The notes under the pieces are model-generated. The model was not told the origin of the DNA and did not search any database. It was given only the letters and a program-made list of their open reading frames with translations. A stretch of 64,000 nucleotides of DNA, taken from contig CM049316.1 of NCBI GenBank assembly GCA_026874595.1, forward strand, positions 41,991,695 to 42,055,694, written 5' to 3'. Origin of the DNA: Sipunculus nudus (Eukaryota; Annelida; Sipuncula; Golfingiida; Sipunculidae). Positions 47,994-61,726 of this stretch are shown here, in pieces (positions within the stretch are counted from its first letter, which is position 1; each line of letters begins with the position of its first letter). Both the position numbers and the translations under genes were made by a program.

Positions 47994-50900
47994 ATTGTAT
48001 CCCCAGACAAAGTCGGGGGATACTATGTTTTCATACCGGTCCCGCCGCCGCCGCAGCCGCCGCCGCCGCATATAAATCTTGTTGGCGCGATAACCCAAAA
48101 AATATTTCACGGAACTTTACCAAACTTGGTATATGTATAGATATGGGTAAGAGAACGACTCCTGTTTAAAATGAGGTCATGACCTTTACTAGGAGAGTGT
48201 CCTTGACCTTGAATAGGTCCAATTTTGGGGAAAATCACACAAATTCTATAATATCTCAAGAAATCTTGCATGGATTTATCCCAAAATCAAGTTGATGGAA
48301 GATCATGGATAGGGTTGTCATGTTCCAGAAACTGGTGGCGCCACCTATTATTCTTCACTTGTTTTCATGCCGTTTAATACCCCCAAAATTGCCACCTTAC
48401 AGTACTGTGAGCATTATAAGTCAAAAACTAATGGACAGATTTCTTTTATATTATGCATATACATAGGTATGGGTTATGGGATGATGGTTATTTAAATTGG
48501 GCTCATGACCTTTCCTATGATAGTGGCCTTGACCTTGAATATTGCCATATATGGTGAAAATCACACTCCTCTTATGATATCTCCAGTGTTGATAGCCATG
48601 TCTGGTTTTCAAACATGACTTATGTATGGCCCACCACTAAAGTAAGAACCCTATAGGTTCTAGGGTCATGAGGTCAAAGGTCAGGGTCAATGGACTAGCA
48701 TTTTAAAAGATACTGTGGATGCATTTTAAGCCAAACTTTCATCCTAGGTCTTCCATCTTGAATATATAGCTCACTTGCCAATAGTGGATGATCCATATAA
48801 ATTTGGGGTCACAAGGTCAAAGGTCGGGGCCACAGGAGCTATCTGTCCAAAAATTAGTTTCTGGATGATAATTCCTGCTTTTATTGATGTATTGATTTCA
48901 AACTTGACTTGTATTTGTCCCATTGAAAAAGCAAGACTCTAATTGATTTTGGGGTCATGGGGTCAAAGGTCAAGGTCAAGGTCACATCTTTAAAAAGATT
49001 GTGGATGCATTTTCAGCCAAACATTTTATCTCAGACCTTTCATCTTGCACATATAAGTCATCTGCCAATAGAGGAAGACCCCTATCAGTTTTGAGGTCAC
49101 AAGGTCAAAGGTGAAGGTCACAGGAGCCATCTGTCCAAAAATTATTTCTGGATGATAATTCCTGCTTTTATTGATGTATGGATTTCAAACTTGACTTGTA
49201 TATGTCCCATTGGAAAAGCAAGACCAAAATTGATTTTGGGGTCATGAGGTCAAAGGTCAAGGTCACAGGACACATCTTTAAAAAGATTGTGGATGCATTT
49301 TCAGCAAAACATTTCATCTGAGATCTTTCATCTTGCACATATAGTTCACCTGCCAAGAGAGGAAAAACCCTATCATTTTTGAGGTCACAAGGTCAAAGGT
49401 GAAGGTCACAGGAGCCATCTGTTCAAAAATTAGTTTCTGGATGATAATTCCTTCTTTTATTGATGTATGGATTTCGAACTTGACTTGTATTTGACCCATT
49501 GGAAAAGCAAGACCGGAATTGATTTTGGGGTCATGAGGTCAAAGGTCAAGGTCACAGGAAACCTCTTTAAAAAGATTGTGGATGCATTTTCAGCCAAACA
49601 ATTCATCTCAGATCTTTCATCTTGCACATATAGTTTACCTGCCAAGAGTGGAAGACCCCTATCAATTTTGAGGTCACAAGGTCAAAGGTGAAGGTCACAG
49701 GAGCCATCTGTCCAAAAATTAGTTTCTGGATGATTATTCCTGCTTTTATTGATGTATGGATTTCAAACTTGACTTGTTTATGTCCCATTGGAAAAGCAAG
49801 AACCAAAGTGATTTTGGGGTCATGATGTCAAAGGTCAAGGTCACAGGACACATCTTTAAAAAGATGTGGATGCATTTTCAGCCAAATATTTCATCTCAGA
49901 TCTTTCATCTTGCACATATAGTTCACCTGCCAAGAGAGGAAGAACCCTATCAATTTTGAGGTCACAAGGTCAAAGGTGAAGGGTCACAGGAGCCATCTGT
50001 CCAAAAATTAGTTTCTGGATGATAATTCCTTCTTTTATTGATGTATGGATTTCAAACTTGACTTGTATTTGACCCATTGGAAAAGCAAGACCCGAATTGA
50101 TTTTGGGGTCATGAGGTCAAAGGTCAAGGTCACAGGACACCTCTTTAAAAAGATTGTGGATGCATTTTCAGCCAAACATTTCATCTCAGATCTTTCATCT
50201 TGCACATATAGTTCACCTGCCAAGAGAGGAAGAACCCTATCAATTTCGAGGTCACAAGGTCAAAGGTGAAGGTCACAGGAGCCATCTGTCCAAAAATTAG
50301 TTTCTTGATGATAATTCCTTCTTTTATTGAAAAAGGATTTTAAACTTGACTTGTATTTGACCCATTGAAAAAGCAAGACCGAAATTGATTTTGGGGTCAT
50401 GAGGTCAAAGGTCAAGGTCACAGGACACATCTTTAAAAAGATTGTGGATGCATTTTCAGCAAACAATTCATCTCAGATCTTTCATCTTGCACATATAAGT
50501 TACCTACCAAGAGTGGGAGACCCCTATCAATTTTGAGGTCACAAGGTCAAAGGTGAAGGTCACAGGAGCCATCTGTCCAAAAATTAGTTTCTGGATGATA
50601 ATTCCTGCTTTTATTGATGTATGGATTTCAAACTTGACTTGTATATGTCCCATTGGAAAAGCAAGACCCAAATTGATTTACGGGTCAAAGGTCAAGGTCA
50701 CAGGATATCTTTAAAAAGATTGTGGATGCATTTTCAGCAAAACATTTCATCTGAGATCTTTCATCTTGCACATATAGTTCACCTGCCAAGAGAGGAAGAA
50801 CCCTATCAATTTTGAGGGCACAAGGTCAAAGGTGAAGGGTCACAGGAGCCATCTGTCCAAAAATTAGTTTCTGGATGATAATTCCTTCTTTTAATGATGT

Positions 50901-52336
50901 ATGGATTTCAAACTTGACTTGTATTTGACCCATTGGAAAAGCAAGACCCGAATAGATTTTGGGATCATGAGGTTAAAGGTCAAGGTCACAGGAAACCTCT
51001 TTAAAAAGATTGTGGATGCATTTTCAGCCAAACAATTCATGTCAGATCTTTCATCTTGCACATATATTTCACCTGCCAAGAGTGGAAGACCCCTATCAAT
51101 TTTGAGGTCACAAGGTCAAAGGTGAAGGTCACAGGAGCCATCTGTCCAAAAATTAGTTTCTGGATGATAATTCCTGCTTTTATTGATGTATGGATTTCAA
51201 ACTTGACTTGTATATGTCCCATTGGAAAAGCAAGACCCAAATTGATTTACGGGTCATGAGGTCAAAGGTCAAGGTCACAGGACACATCTTTAAAAAGATT
51301 GTGGATGCATTTTCAGCAAAACATTTCATCTGAGATCTTTCATCTTGCACATATAGTTCACCTGCCAAGAGAGGAAGAACCCTATCAATTTTGAGGGCAC
51401 AAGGTCAAAGGTGAAGGGTCACAGGAGCCATCTGTCCAAAAATTAGTTTCTGGATGATAATTCCTTCTTTTAATGATGTATGGATTTCAAACTTGACTTG
51501 TATTTGACCCATTTGAAAAGCAAGACCCGAATTGACTTTGGGATCATGAGGTCAAAGGTCAAGGTCACAGGAAACCTCTTTAAAAAGATTGTGGATGCAT
51601 TTTCAGCCAAACAATTCATGCCAGATCTTTCATCTTGCACATATATTTCACCTGCCAAGAGTGGAAGACCCCAATCAATTTTGAGGTCACAAGGTCAAAG
51701 GTGAAGGTCACAGGAGCCATCTGTCCAAAAATTAGTTTCTGGATGATAATTCCTGCTTTTATTGATGTATGGATTTCAAACTTGACTTGTATATGTCCCA
51801 TTGGAAAAGCAAGACCAAAATTGATTTTGGGGACATGAGGTCAAAGGTCAAGGTCACAGGACACATCTTTAAAAAGATGTGGATGCATTTTCAGCCAAAC
51901 ATTTCATCTCAGATCTTTCATCTTGCACATATAGTTCTCCTGCCAAGAGAGGAAGAACACTATCAATTTTGAAGTCACAAGGTCAAAGGTGAAAGTCACA
52001 GGAGCCATCTGTCCGAAAATTAGTTTCTGGATGATAATTCCTGCTTTATGGATGTACAAATTTCAAACTTGACTTGCATATGTCCCATTGGAAAAGCAAG
52101 ACCCGAATTGATTTTGGGGTCATGAGGTCAAAGGTCAAGGTCACAGGACACATCTTTAAAAAAATCAAGGTCACAGGACCAACATCTTCAACAAGATTGT
52201 GGATTGTTAGATGGAAGAAACAATAAATATGCCAAGTGTCAGTATATGCTGCTAAAAATGGGGGTCAATTTTTAAAAGGGGGGGGCCTACTATGTCTGGG
52301 GATACTCTGGCACCTGCGGTGCCAAGAAATGTCTAG
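47994..52336 (+). mobile_element. HINE-A element, 4.3 kb, with satellite core
   Basis: Starts ATTGTATCCCCAGACAAAGT. Subterminal inverted repeats are GTATCCCCAGACA (47997-48009) and TGTCTGGGGATAC (52293-52305). A 3' hairpin GGCACC-TGC-GGTGCC (52309-52323) is followed by AAGAAATGTCTAG and then T. CTAG after a hairpin, inserted next to T, is the Helitron 3' signature; subterminal inverted repeats plus a tandem core is the architecture of Helentron-associated (HINE/DINE-1) elements. The 5' arm carries a (CCG)n tract and GGTGGCGCCACC. No Rep/helicase is encoded, so it is non-autonomous. Confidence 0.8.
48575..52200 (+). repeat. ~288-bp tandem satellite, about 13 copies, rich in AGGTCA half-sites
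   Basis: The phrase AAAAATTAGTTTCTGGATGA recurs about every 288 bp (48853, 49136, 49425, 49714, 50003, 50290, 50578, 50860, 51148, 51437, 51726, 52015). Each unit has two half-site clusters, GAGGTCAAAGGTCAAGGTCA and GAGGTCACAAGGTCAAAGGT continuing GAAGGTCA. Edge copies are more diverged than central ones. Open frames of 60-74 codons on both strands are by-products of the repeat. Confidence 0.95.
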
Positions 52337-52456
52337 TTATATGTTATTATCACATGTCATTGCATTATGAACATTGGAGCTTTGCAGGTGCTGGTATTTT
52401 TGTTCAGAGAAAAAATATAGTGATGATGATTCTATTTATTTATCTCAGCCTTCCAG

Positions 52457-53111
52457 GGCCCAGTTTCACTAAGAATGCACATGGCTTAAGTCAAATTTTA
52501 CCGAAACGCCTCCCAAGTTGGCTTATGTAAGCCCACGAGATACGTCAGTTTTACTAAACGTGATTTAGTTAAGTCGGTGTGAACCTTGGAAATCCCCTTT
52601 TCAATGCCACCTATTGATGAAATAATGAATTAAAAAAACATCCAAAATGGGAAACGCAAACACTTCGCGGAAGATAGTGACATGGAATTTTAATTAACCC
52701 TGTGTTATTCCTGGGAACTTTTTAAATAAATAGTTAAAAAAACGGTCTGGACATCGTGGTATTGCTGTACTTGACTGTACAAAATGAACAACCCCCATGA
52801 TCTATTTTTTGGTTTACGGACACCTTTCAGGGAAACGGCACGTGGTGTGACATCATTGTCCCCTGTAACGTACCGTACTACGCTCGACAGATGGCCGTAT
52901 GGTCACATGCAATGAGTGCAAGTGATATAATGTGCTATACACCCATAAAACACAGAGTTAAGCCTCCTCGGTGCAGGCATAGCATTTCAGCCCGCCAGGT
53001 GACTTAAGTCACTATCGTTATTTTTACTGAAACTGACTTAAAGCTTGACAAAAGTGACTTAAGTCAAAAACGCAGAATAACAGGCTTAAGTCGGTTTAAT
53101 GAAACTGGGCC
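52457..53111. mobile_element. PIF/Harbinger-like non-autonomous element
   Basis: Termini GGCCCAGTTTCA and TGAAACTGGGCC are flanked by CAG at 52454-52456 and 53112-53114, a 3-bp duplication. Subterminal GGCTTAAGTC/GACTTAAG motifs repeat in both orientations. 655 bp, non-coding. TIR style and 3-bp duplication fit Harbinger; the target is CAG rather than the usual TWA. Confidence 0.65.
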
Positions 53112-53114
53112 CAG

Positions 53115-54959
53115 ACCTTTAAGTATAATAAACTACTTATAAAAGTCAAGATTTTTCTTGGGGGGGGGGGGAAGTAGCAGTTTCTTAAAATGACAAGTAA
53201 CACTGCAATACAAAGATGATTGTGTCTCGTGTTTACTTCAAAACCAACAAGCTTCTCATTGTTCTTTTTCGTGGCAGTCCTTTCCCTTTTGCTACTTACT
53301 TTTATAAGTTAAAAAGCCCTTTTTGTTACCCTAACTTTGAAAGACATCGTCCCTTTGCATATTTAGTTCAGTTTATTGTGTGAAGACAGGCAGATGAAAA
53401 TGGATTAACTGGTAAATAAACTTAAAATTTCAGGTACCATGATGCTTTCCAATGAAACATGTTGATTGTTAAGCTTAAAAATATGAGGAAATGTACACAA
53501 GAGTCTATTCATACTTTGAAAAAAAAATTGCATATTTTGAAAACTTGCTAATATTCAGGAATGCTGAGACAGTCATGCTTGCATTTAAATACTGATCATT
53601 GTTTACTGTTTATCAGAGATACCTATCAATAAATATTTTATACCTCAGTTCTTAACTGCATGTTTTAGAACTTTGAAACTGTGAACATGTAAGAAAAAAA
53701 AGAGATTGCTTGGGTAATTTATACAGGACCATCACAGACATACATGAGCAACCAAATTGATGGATTTTAAGATTATCTTATTGTTATCCAAGATTCAGTT
53801 TTTTATTAAAATTTTTAAAACAAAATCGAGACATAAATTCAACCTTGTTCAATGAATAAAAAAGGTTCTATTTTCATCAAAATGAAGAGAATTTTTTTAA
53901 CTTTCAGAAAATGTATACTTCAAGGGGTCCAAAAGCAGCAGATTGTTCAATATTTAAGAAACCAAAACATAGTAAGGTCAAACTAGGAGGCAAGTCCTGC
54001 TACTTAAGGTCAAGTTTGTGAGATTGACTTGTGACTGATATTACTAGGATCAGAGATGCTACCAATGAAATCTAGTATTAGGTTTTGAAATATTTAATAA
54101 ATATATAGGGGGGGGGGGGTTGGTTCTTGTGGCCTTTCACGAGGCATTCTATCTAAAGAACCATTTAAGAAACCACTGCAACATTTTCATGTAAGAGTAA
54201 TACCGATCAGGGGATGTGAGCTGTCAAATTTCATGCCCTAAGTGATGGATTGCCACAAAGTAACTATCATTGATTACCGGTACATAATTTCTAATGATGT
54301 ACATGATCTAAGCAACTTTTTGTAATGCTGCTGTGAAATATTTACTGAGTGTTGTGTATCTATGAGATATTATGGAATCTTAGTATGGCTACCAGGCTTT
54401 ATCACAAGAAGAAATTGCTGTGAAAGTTTTATGCAAGACTGAAAATTATGAGCAGACACAGAGGATGTCTGTATCAACCTTCTGACCTGCCAAAAAATTT
54501 ACATGGCCTGAAAAGACACCTTGGAATTTTGGTGTAGCAGAACCCTAATTGAGGACATTTTCAGTCCATAATCATTTCAGTTTACCCAACTGTCTGACTT
54601 GCTGATACTTAAATAATTGTTACAATGCAGCAACAAAATAATTACAACTAGACATGTATATAATATATAAGCACTCTGTTTATTGTCTCACTGTACATGA
54701 CAGATTGTGATGCAGGAAAGTTTATATATAAAAAGTTCTTGGACAAGTTCACTTAAGCTCACTGCCATTCATCACTTTGTCTAATTGAACAAGAAGATAA
54801 CAGCATGTGGGTTTGATCTCTCTTCACACAATGATCGTCATGTACACTTCAATAATATTCAATTAATATAGTGGCTGTTCATCAGTCCATTTCTATAAAA
54901 CACTGTGCTGGCAAAACAAACGTAACTGGCAGAAATTTTTCTTTATCATTTCTATTCTG
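53115..54959. other. Intergenic between the Harbinger-like element and the MRPL52 stop
   Basis: AT-rich with G runs near 53160 and 54108; no gene recognised. The right part should contain the MRPL52 3' UTR. Confidence 0.5.
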
Positions 54960-55088
54960 TTAAAATTTTCTTTTTTCTTTTAACCGTCGGGACAGGAACT
55001 CCTGTTGCCTCTGCTTCTTCTCCTCCTGTTGCTGATGATAATTTTGCTTTGCCTCCTTCATCTGCTGCATCAGTGTCACAGCACGCTC
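54960..55088 (-). CDS. MRPL52: MRPL52 coding exon 5 and stop
   Basis: Encodes ERAVTLMQQMKEAKQNYHQQ and a Gln/Glu/Lys-rich helix ending RLKEKRKF then TAA. This matches the charged C-terminal helix of mL52 in composition and length. A possible AATAAA on the minus strand lies about 280 nt downstream (plus 54679-54684). Confidence 0.88.
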   Translation of the reverse strand, partial: ERAVTLMQQMKEAKQNYHQQQEEKKQRQQEFLSRRLKEKRKF

Positions 55089-55236
55089 CTGTAAAGAAAA
55101 GGATGTTTAACTGAGATGGTTGAATTTCTTATACATGCAAGACCTTTAAACATTATTGGTCTCGCTATTAGTTGTAAATCAGTGATAATAGTAAATATTT
55201 GCTGAAAAAAACATAATAATACCTTTGCAACATAAT

Positions 55237-55291
<55 letters not shown>

Positions 55292-58200
55292 ATTTTATAC
55301 TCTGTGATGATTTTATCACATCAGTCTTAACTGTTCTACAGTTAATGCTGCCTGCATTATGGATCATGTTTTTGTGAGACTCCAGTATAAAAGTATTCCA
55401 ACTGTTCATGGTTTCATCATTGTGACAGTTTCACTTTCATAAATATCCAGAGCTAGAAACCGTAACAGATCTGAAGCCAATCACAAATGGTGATTTGATC
55501 TGAACATCATATTTGGCTCACCATGGCCTGTTTTATTAGATGTCGTAATTTAACTGAACACTTACTGCCAGTGCTTTTTGTTTTTCTCTTCTCTTCTTCT
55601 CATTTGGTGCGATGGGGGCAGGGCGCCCATCTGTAATTTGAACAAATTTATGAAATATTTATGAATAAAATTTTGGTTAACTCTGAAACACCATTTATCT
55701 AACTGGCCCATTTTAAAATAAATCAAGTTTTTTTGCAGATAAATGGACAGTGATCAAAGACCAGATCAGTATCACTATAAAACTCAAATGTAGAAGTTAG
55801 ATATTGTCCTTGAGGTCTAATACCCTGCTGCAGTACATCCCTAAATATGAGTTTACAGCTTACATCGAGTGACATGCATGAAATTGTACTTGTCAGCCAC
55901 AATTTCCTTGCAATATTTTTTCCAAGAAAATAATTTAGACTTTATTCCTGTTATTAAATCCTTCAATGTTCTCATAAAGTATTTAAGGACACATGACAGC
56001 TGTCAATCTGATTTAAGGAACTATAATTGTAACTGCTTCATCATGCAACATATGTGATCAAAGTTTTAAACATTTTAAATTTGAATAAATTCTTTTTTTC
56101 AACTTTTTACTTCAAATGAACACAATTTGTGATGATAACTGCCCTTTATGTCTATAACTGACAATGGTACCACTTGACTTTTGTCACACAACTCATCTGT
56201 GGCCACACCTCAGAAATGCCCATTATTTGGTCTTGAACTGTGAAGAAGGATGCCAAATGTGTCCTAAGGGGGGGGGGGGTTACCATTTCCCATTTTCTTA
56301 AATCCTGAGAAATTGGAAATCTTTTCTGAAGGGGCTATTGCAGCATCATCTGTCAGGAACAATGTGAACTTTGTAAGAATGGGTAATTATTTTGTCAAGA
56401 TCAATAGGCTACTTACCTGCATATGACCAGTCCGGGATTTCAACTAATGGTCCATACTGATTTGCAGACGCACCAAGACCTTGACTGAAAAAAAAAATGA
56501 AAATCAGAAACAGCAGAGCCTGATCCTCCTACCATCTGGGGAGCGAAAGCGAACTGCATTTTAAATCTGTTTTACCTGTAACTTACAGAATCAAGGTTAC
56601 ACATCTGGACAATGTTCAAGCTAGGGTTTGGGTGATACAAGTTTTTATATCATGATAATAAAATCAAATTTAACACAACATGCTGTAATCACAATATCAG
56701 TATCTGGAACGGAGACTCCAGCTTTTTTCATTTATAATGGTTACTTCTTTATGAATTTTATGCAATTCTTTAAAATAAACATTATTCTTGGAAATTATTT
56801 TCTGAATACAGAAAACCCCTGGTGATGCCATTATCTTTAGATAATAATTCTAAAAGGGTATTTATGTATGCCTAAGCTGTGGGCAAAAAATGCATTTAAT
56901 AATTTCAAGATAATAGGAAAGTTAACATTACAATTTTTGCAGACAATCCTAGATATCGATTATTCTTCGAGGGGAAAAACTGTTGTAGAGACCTACATTA
57001 TGTAAAAATGTTCAAGGAGAAAAGTATGGTGGTTTTGGAGTTACAGGTCCTGACACAAATACATTATTTCCTACATATATATAGGTGGTAGTAATTGGTT
57101 GTGAAATCATATTTGATGATTGAAAGAATCTATAAAGAATGATCAAAGATCAATTATTTATCTTTTTTTATTTTATGGACCATACATAGTACCATGAAAT
57201 CAATTCTATAGAACTGTATTAAAATATTGACCAAGTTAATTCAGTAAAACTTTTCCATGATTACATCAGGCTGAAAGGTCAAGGTTGTTTTAATGCTGTG
57301 TGTTATATTTTGCCATGTTAATCATGTTTCTTTTATATCCGACATAATTGTTTGTGATCAATAATGCAAAATTAGAATATTTATCTGGATAATATGTCAT
57401 CCTTGATGTCACCTTTGGATGAGCAGACATAATCGTTTATGACTGGTTATGCAAAAAATTGCTATCAATTTAGTCGATTATGGAATAAAATGACCCAATC
57501 ATTGATATAATTAATTAACTGGCATAACACTAATATAGAACTGATTGCATTCGAATTCATATCATCAACAACTAGAATACGGGTAGTTGACAAGTGACTA
57601 CGTGTATCTGCCAAAATCTGAGTAGGATGGGTGAAGTGAGGCATGGATTGAGTGGCAAGGGGAAATAGTTACATGTGTTACATATTAGAATGGATGTCTG
57701 CCACATAAACATGACTGTAGGTGGTGCCACCTGTTATTTGAACAAGAAACTATCCAAGATGTATACACATGCAAAATTTCAGGTGTAAAAGTCAAACCAT
57801 TGCAGAGATATGAGTGATTTTATCCCACTGCAGACAAACAGATGAACGCTGTACAAAAATGGCTGCAGGTGGCGCCAACATTTTGAGTATGTTATAAAGC
57901 TATCCAATGGCTACATTTGTGTTAAATTTTTTTCCTGATTGGTCGAACAAGTCCGGAGATATAAGCATGGACGTCTACAGCGTGAACGTGTTTTTAGGTG
58001 GCGCCACCTGTAATAAAATCAAGAAAGCTATGCAGGATGTTTATGCATGCCGAATTTCAGGTAATTTGGTCTAACCACTGCAGAGATATGAGTAATTTTA
58101 ACCCAAGGCAGACAAACAGACGGAAGCGGTGCAAAAATGGCTGCAGGTGGCACCACCATTTTTGTGTACGTTATAAAGCTATCCAAGGGCTACATTTATG

Positions 58201-61200
58201 TAAAAAATTTTTCCTGATTGGTCAAACGGTTCCTGAGATATGAGCTTGGATGTCTGCAGCGTGAACGTGAATGTAGGTGGCCCCACCTGTCATAAAATCA
58301 AGAAAGCTATCTATGATGTATATGCATGTCAAATTTCAGGTGAATTAGTCAGACCACTGCAGAGATATGAGTGATTTTAACCCAAGGCAGACAAACAGAT
58401 GGATGCTGTGCAAACATGGTTGCAGGTGGCGCCACCATTTTTTGTGTATGTTATAAAGCTATCCAAGGGCTACATTTGTACAAAATTTTTTTCTCCTGAT
58501 CGGTCAAACGGTTCCCGAGATATGTGGGTTTATGTGTGGAAATAGACGCTCAAATGGATGCTGGGCAGAGAGGAAAGGTCAGAGGTCAAGGCCAATTGGT
58601 TAGGCACCAGTTCACATGTGACCCAATAATTGGTGTAAGTTTTGGAAAAATCAGTCGTGTAGTCTCTGAGGAGTTCTCCGGAAACGAACGCGGCGGCGGC
58701 GGAACCCTGTCAAAAACATAGTATCTGCAAAACTTTGTTTTGGAGGATACAATTACAATTTTATTTAATAGTATTCATCATACTTCTCTATCAGTGTTTT
58801 GTTATTCATTTTGAAAATAGGGAAGTGAAAGCAGGAAAATTTCATTGATTAAAATCAGAAACTGGCAGCCTAATCAATAGCAATAGTAATAGCCTAATCA
58901 AATGCAATCGTAAGTGGGAGGAATTATAAATTCGAATGTAGCATAACCATTTGGCTGGGGGCAATTTGGGGTATAGAAAGAATTTGTTAAAAATTAATTT
59001 AGAGAGTGCCTGGGGGGCTCATTAAGTTGAATACGGTAAAAGCTTACCTCATTCTCCATCTTTTTCCTGCAAAGTATGTGGTACTGGTTGTGAATGTCCG
59101 CCATTGTGCCTGCAGTACTGAACACAGGCACACACCTGCAAAAACAAAGTACAGGTGAATAGTTAACAATATGTCAGTATGACACAAAACAAGGAGGCAC
59201 ACAGCATGGGTTTAACAGCATGTCGAACACACTCAGTCCCATCTTTGTAGGCTTCTTCAAAATGACAGGTGTGTCAGTACTGAAGGCATAACTTTAAAAG
59301 GCTCTGGGTTGAATGGTGCTCATAGTTTTTTTTTATATAATGTAATTTGAGGAATTTGGCATTTTCTGAAAATGAGGCAATATATGTCCTCTTGCCACTA
59401 AAACCTCTCCTCAGACAGATTCCCACTTGGGCGCTGTCCAAGGAACACTTATGTGTTGTACCCCTGAGCCCTCACCAAACCCTGTCAGGTTATATATGTC
59501 ACCTGGATGTCACAGGCAACATGAATAAATATAAGGGGGGAATATTGCTTGGAATATTACAGTCACTGGGACACTCACAGTCATGATGTAACACATGCAC
59601 ACGATTGGCTAAAACAATCACACCAGCTCACTCAGACAGGCACCCAACTAGTCTGAATGGAGTCCGAACACTTGTTGGTGAGAGTTTCCTATATTGAACA
59701 CCACCCTAAATAGGAATCTCATGCGGGATCTATGCAAATTACCTAAAAACACCAAAACAGGGTGGTTCCCTCATGAATCTCAATGACATTGACCAAGAAT
59801 TGCCTTTCCAGACAAGAGCCGAAGGAGGTAACAATTGTCTTGTTTTCTTGAGAGTAAGTGCCATATCATATATACCTACTGAACATATGTAACTATTTAT
59901 ATTCCTGATACCACACAACTGTATTATGTGTAATATGTAGGGGTTTTTTGCATGCCCTCACACTGACATATTGTGGTCTGCATAACTAGGGTCAGATCTG
60001 ACCAAGTTTCTGAGGGTAAACTCTCCACCTTAGCAGCTGTAACACAAACAAGAAAGAACAATTAGAATTGTTGCGTTACTGGTGTGTAACTAGCACCCAA
60101 CATACAGGGTCAAAAGTACTCAGAAAAAGCGTAGCATCTATAATTTGTCGGCACTCCTTTCGCTAGATAATGAAGGCAGTGGCCTGTTGCTCTGTAAAAC
60201 TACAGAGCCAAAACTGGGTCTACCAGCTGTACATGTCCATCTTGCCACATTCTTTGGCCCGAGTATAGAATCCGGCCTACATTTCCAAGATGGGTCTTAG
60301 CTGACTGGACCGTCTCATATTAGTAGTAATCATTATAAGCTTAAACATGCGCGATGATATCATGATATGACACTGACATGCCTCATACTTCTCCATTACA
60401 TGAATCCTAAACATCATAATGTCTGTCTGTATGTCCGTATAGTGTATAGCTGCCTATCTGGTGGACTGATGAGCCAGTTAGAGCCAGCTGTCAGCTGATC
60501 AGAGGCCAAACATCCTTTGGCATCTTACTTTGCCATTTACCTCTCTCTCTCTCTCCCTCTCTCTCTCTAACATAGTTCATTGCATCAACATTTTTATTCT
60601 CTCTCTCTTTCTTTCTCTCTCTCTCATATATAATTAATTGCATCTACATTTATGGTCTCTCTCTTTCTCTCTCTCACATATATATTGTTCATTGCATCAA
60701 CATTTTTATCCCTCTCTTTCTCTCTTCCTCATATATATATTTTATTGCATCAACATTTTTAGTCTCTCTCTCTCTCTCTCACTCATATGTATAGCATATT
60801 ATATACACACTCTCATATATACAAACTAACTCGTACAAAGAAATGCAATTTATATATAACAGTATATTAACAGATGGAACACTTGAGGAAATGCATTGTA
60901 TGTAACACATTTTGGCCCGCAAGAATCCGCAAAATTATTTATGCAACCCGCCCCGCCCCGCACTTCTCAGTCTTAAACCCGCACCCACCCCGCCCCACAG
61001 TAAAAAAAATTGTGACTGCCCCACAAAACCAATGAAAACCGGCCAGCAGGGCCGGTTGAGGTCCGCGCAGGGCTCTAGTATACACCCATAACCATGTCCA
61101 TGACGGCTGGATTCTACATTTGTGGCATGATTTAGGGTAGTGCTTTCAAAAAGATTTTTTTTTGTCACCCTCACATTAGGAGGATTTATTTATTTCATAT

Positions 61201-61662
61201 GTATTAGAAAAGACATTAACAACTATAGTATACAGAAGTCACAGGCACTTGAATAATTGTTGGTATAAATTTGGGCTTAAACAGTTTTCAATCAACTATA
61301 CAAACCATCCCTACCCTTTTCTAAGCGCTAAACCAGTAAATAATGCTTGTCAGTTACTTGTTTATATAAATATACACAAGGCTGGCATCTTCATTTGCAA
61401 CTGGTTTGTATCCATTAATTGGTACTTTCAAGGTGGGCCCGCACAGAATTTTTTGTCATCTTTTGATAAGGCTCTTTCAGTTGTGCTGGGTACCAGTCTA
61501 TATATTTCTTGTTTAAAGTCAATCAAAACATGTATACTGGATATATATTTAATGTTATGATATACATACATATAAATTGGAGATATATATATGAATACAT
61601 ATATTCATATATCAGTATATGTATATATTATTTAATATTATGCTATATATTTACATATATCA

Positions 61663-61726
<64 letters not shown>

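Noticed and set aside
49168-51972. Series of 60-74-codon open frames on both strands with recurring peptides
   Set aside because: They repeat every ~288 bp in step with the satellite unit, overlap on both strands and lack any family signature. They are by-products of the tandem repeat.
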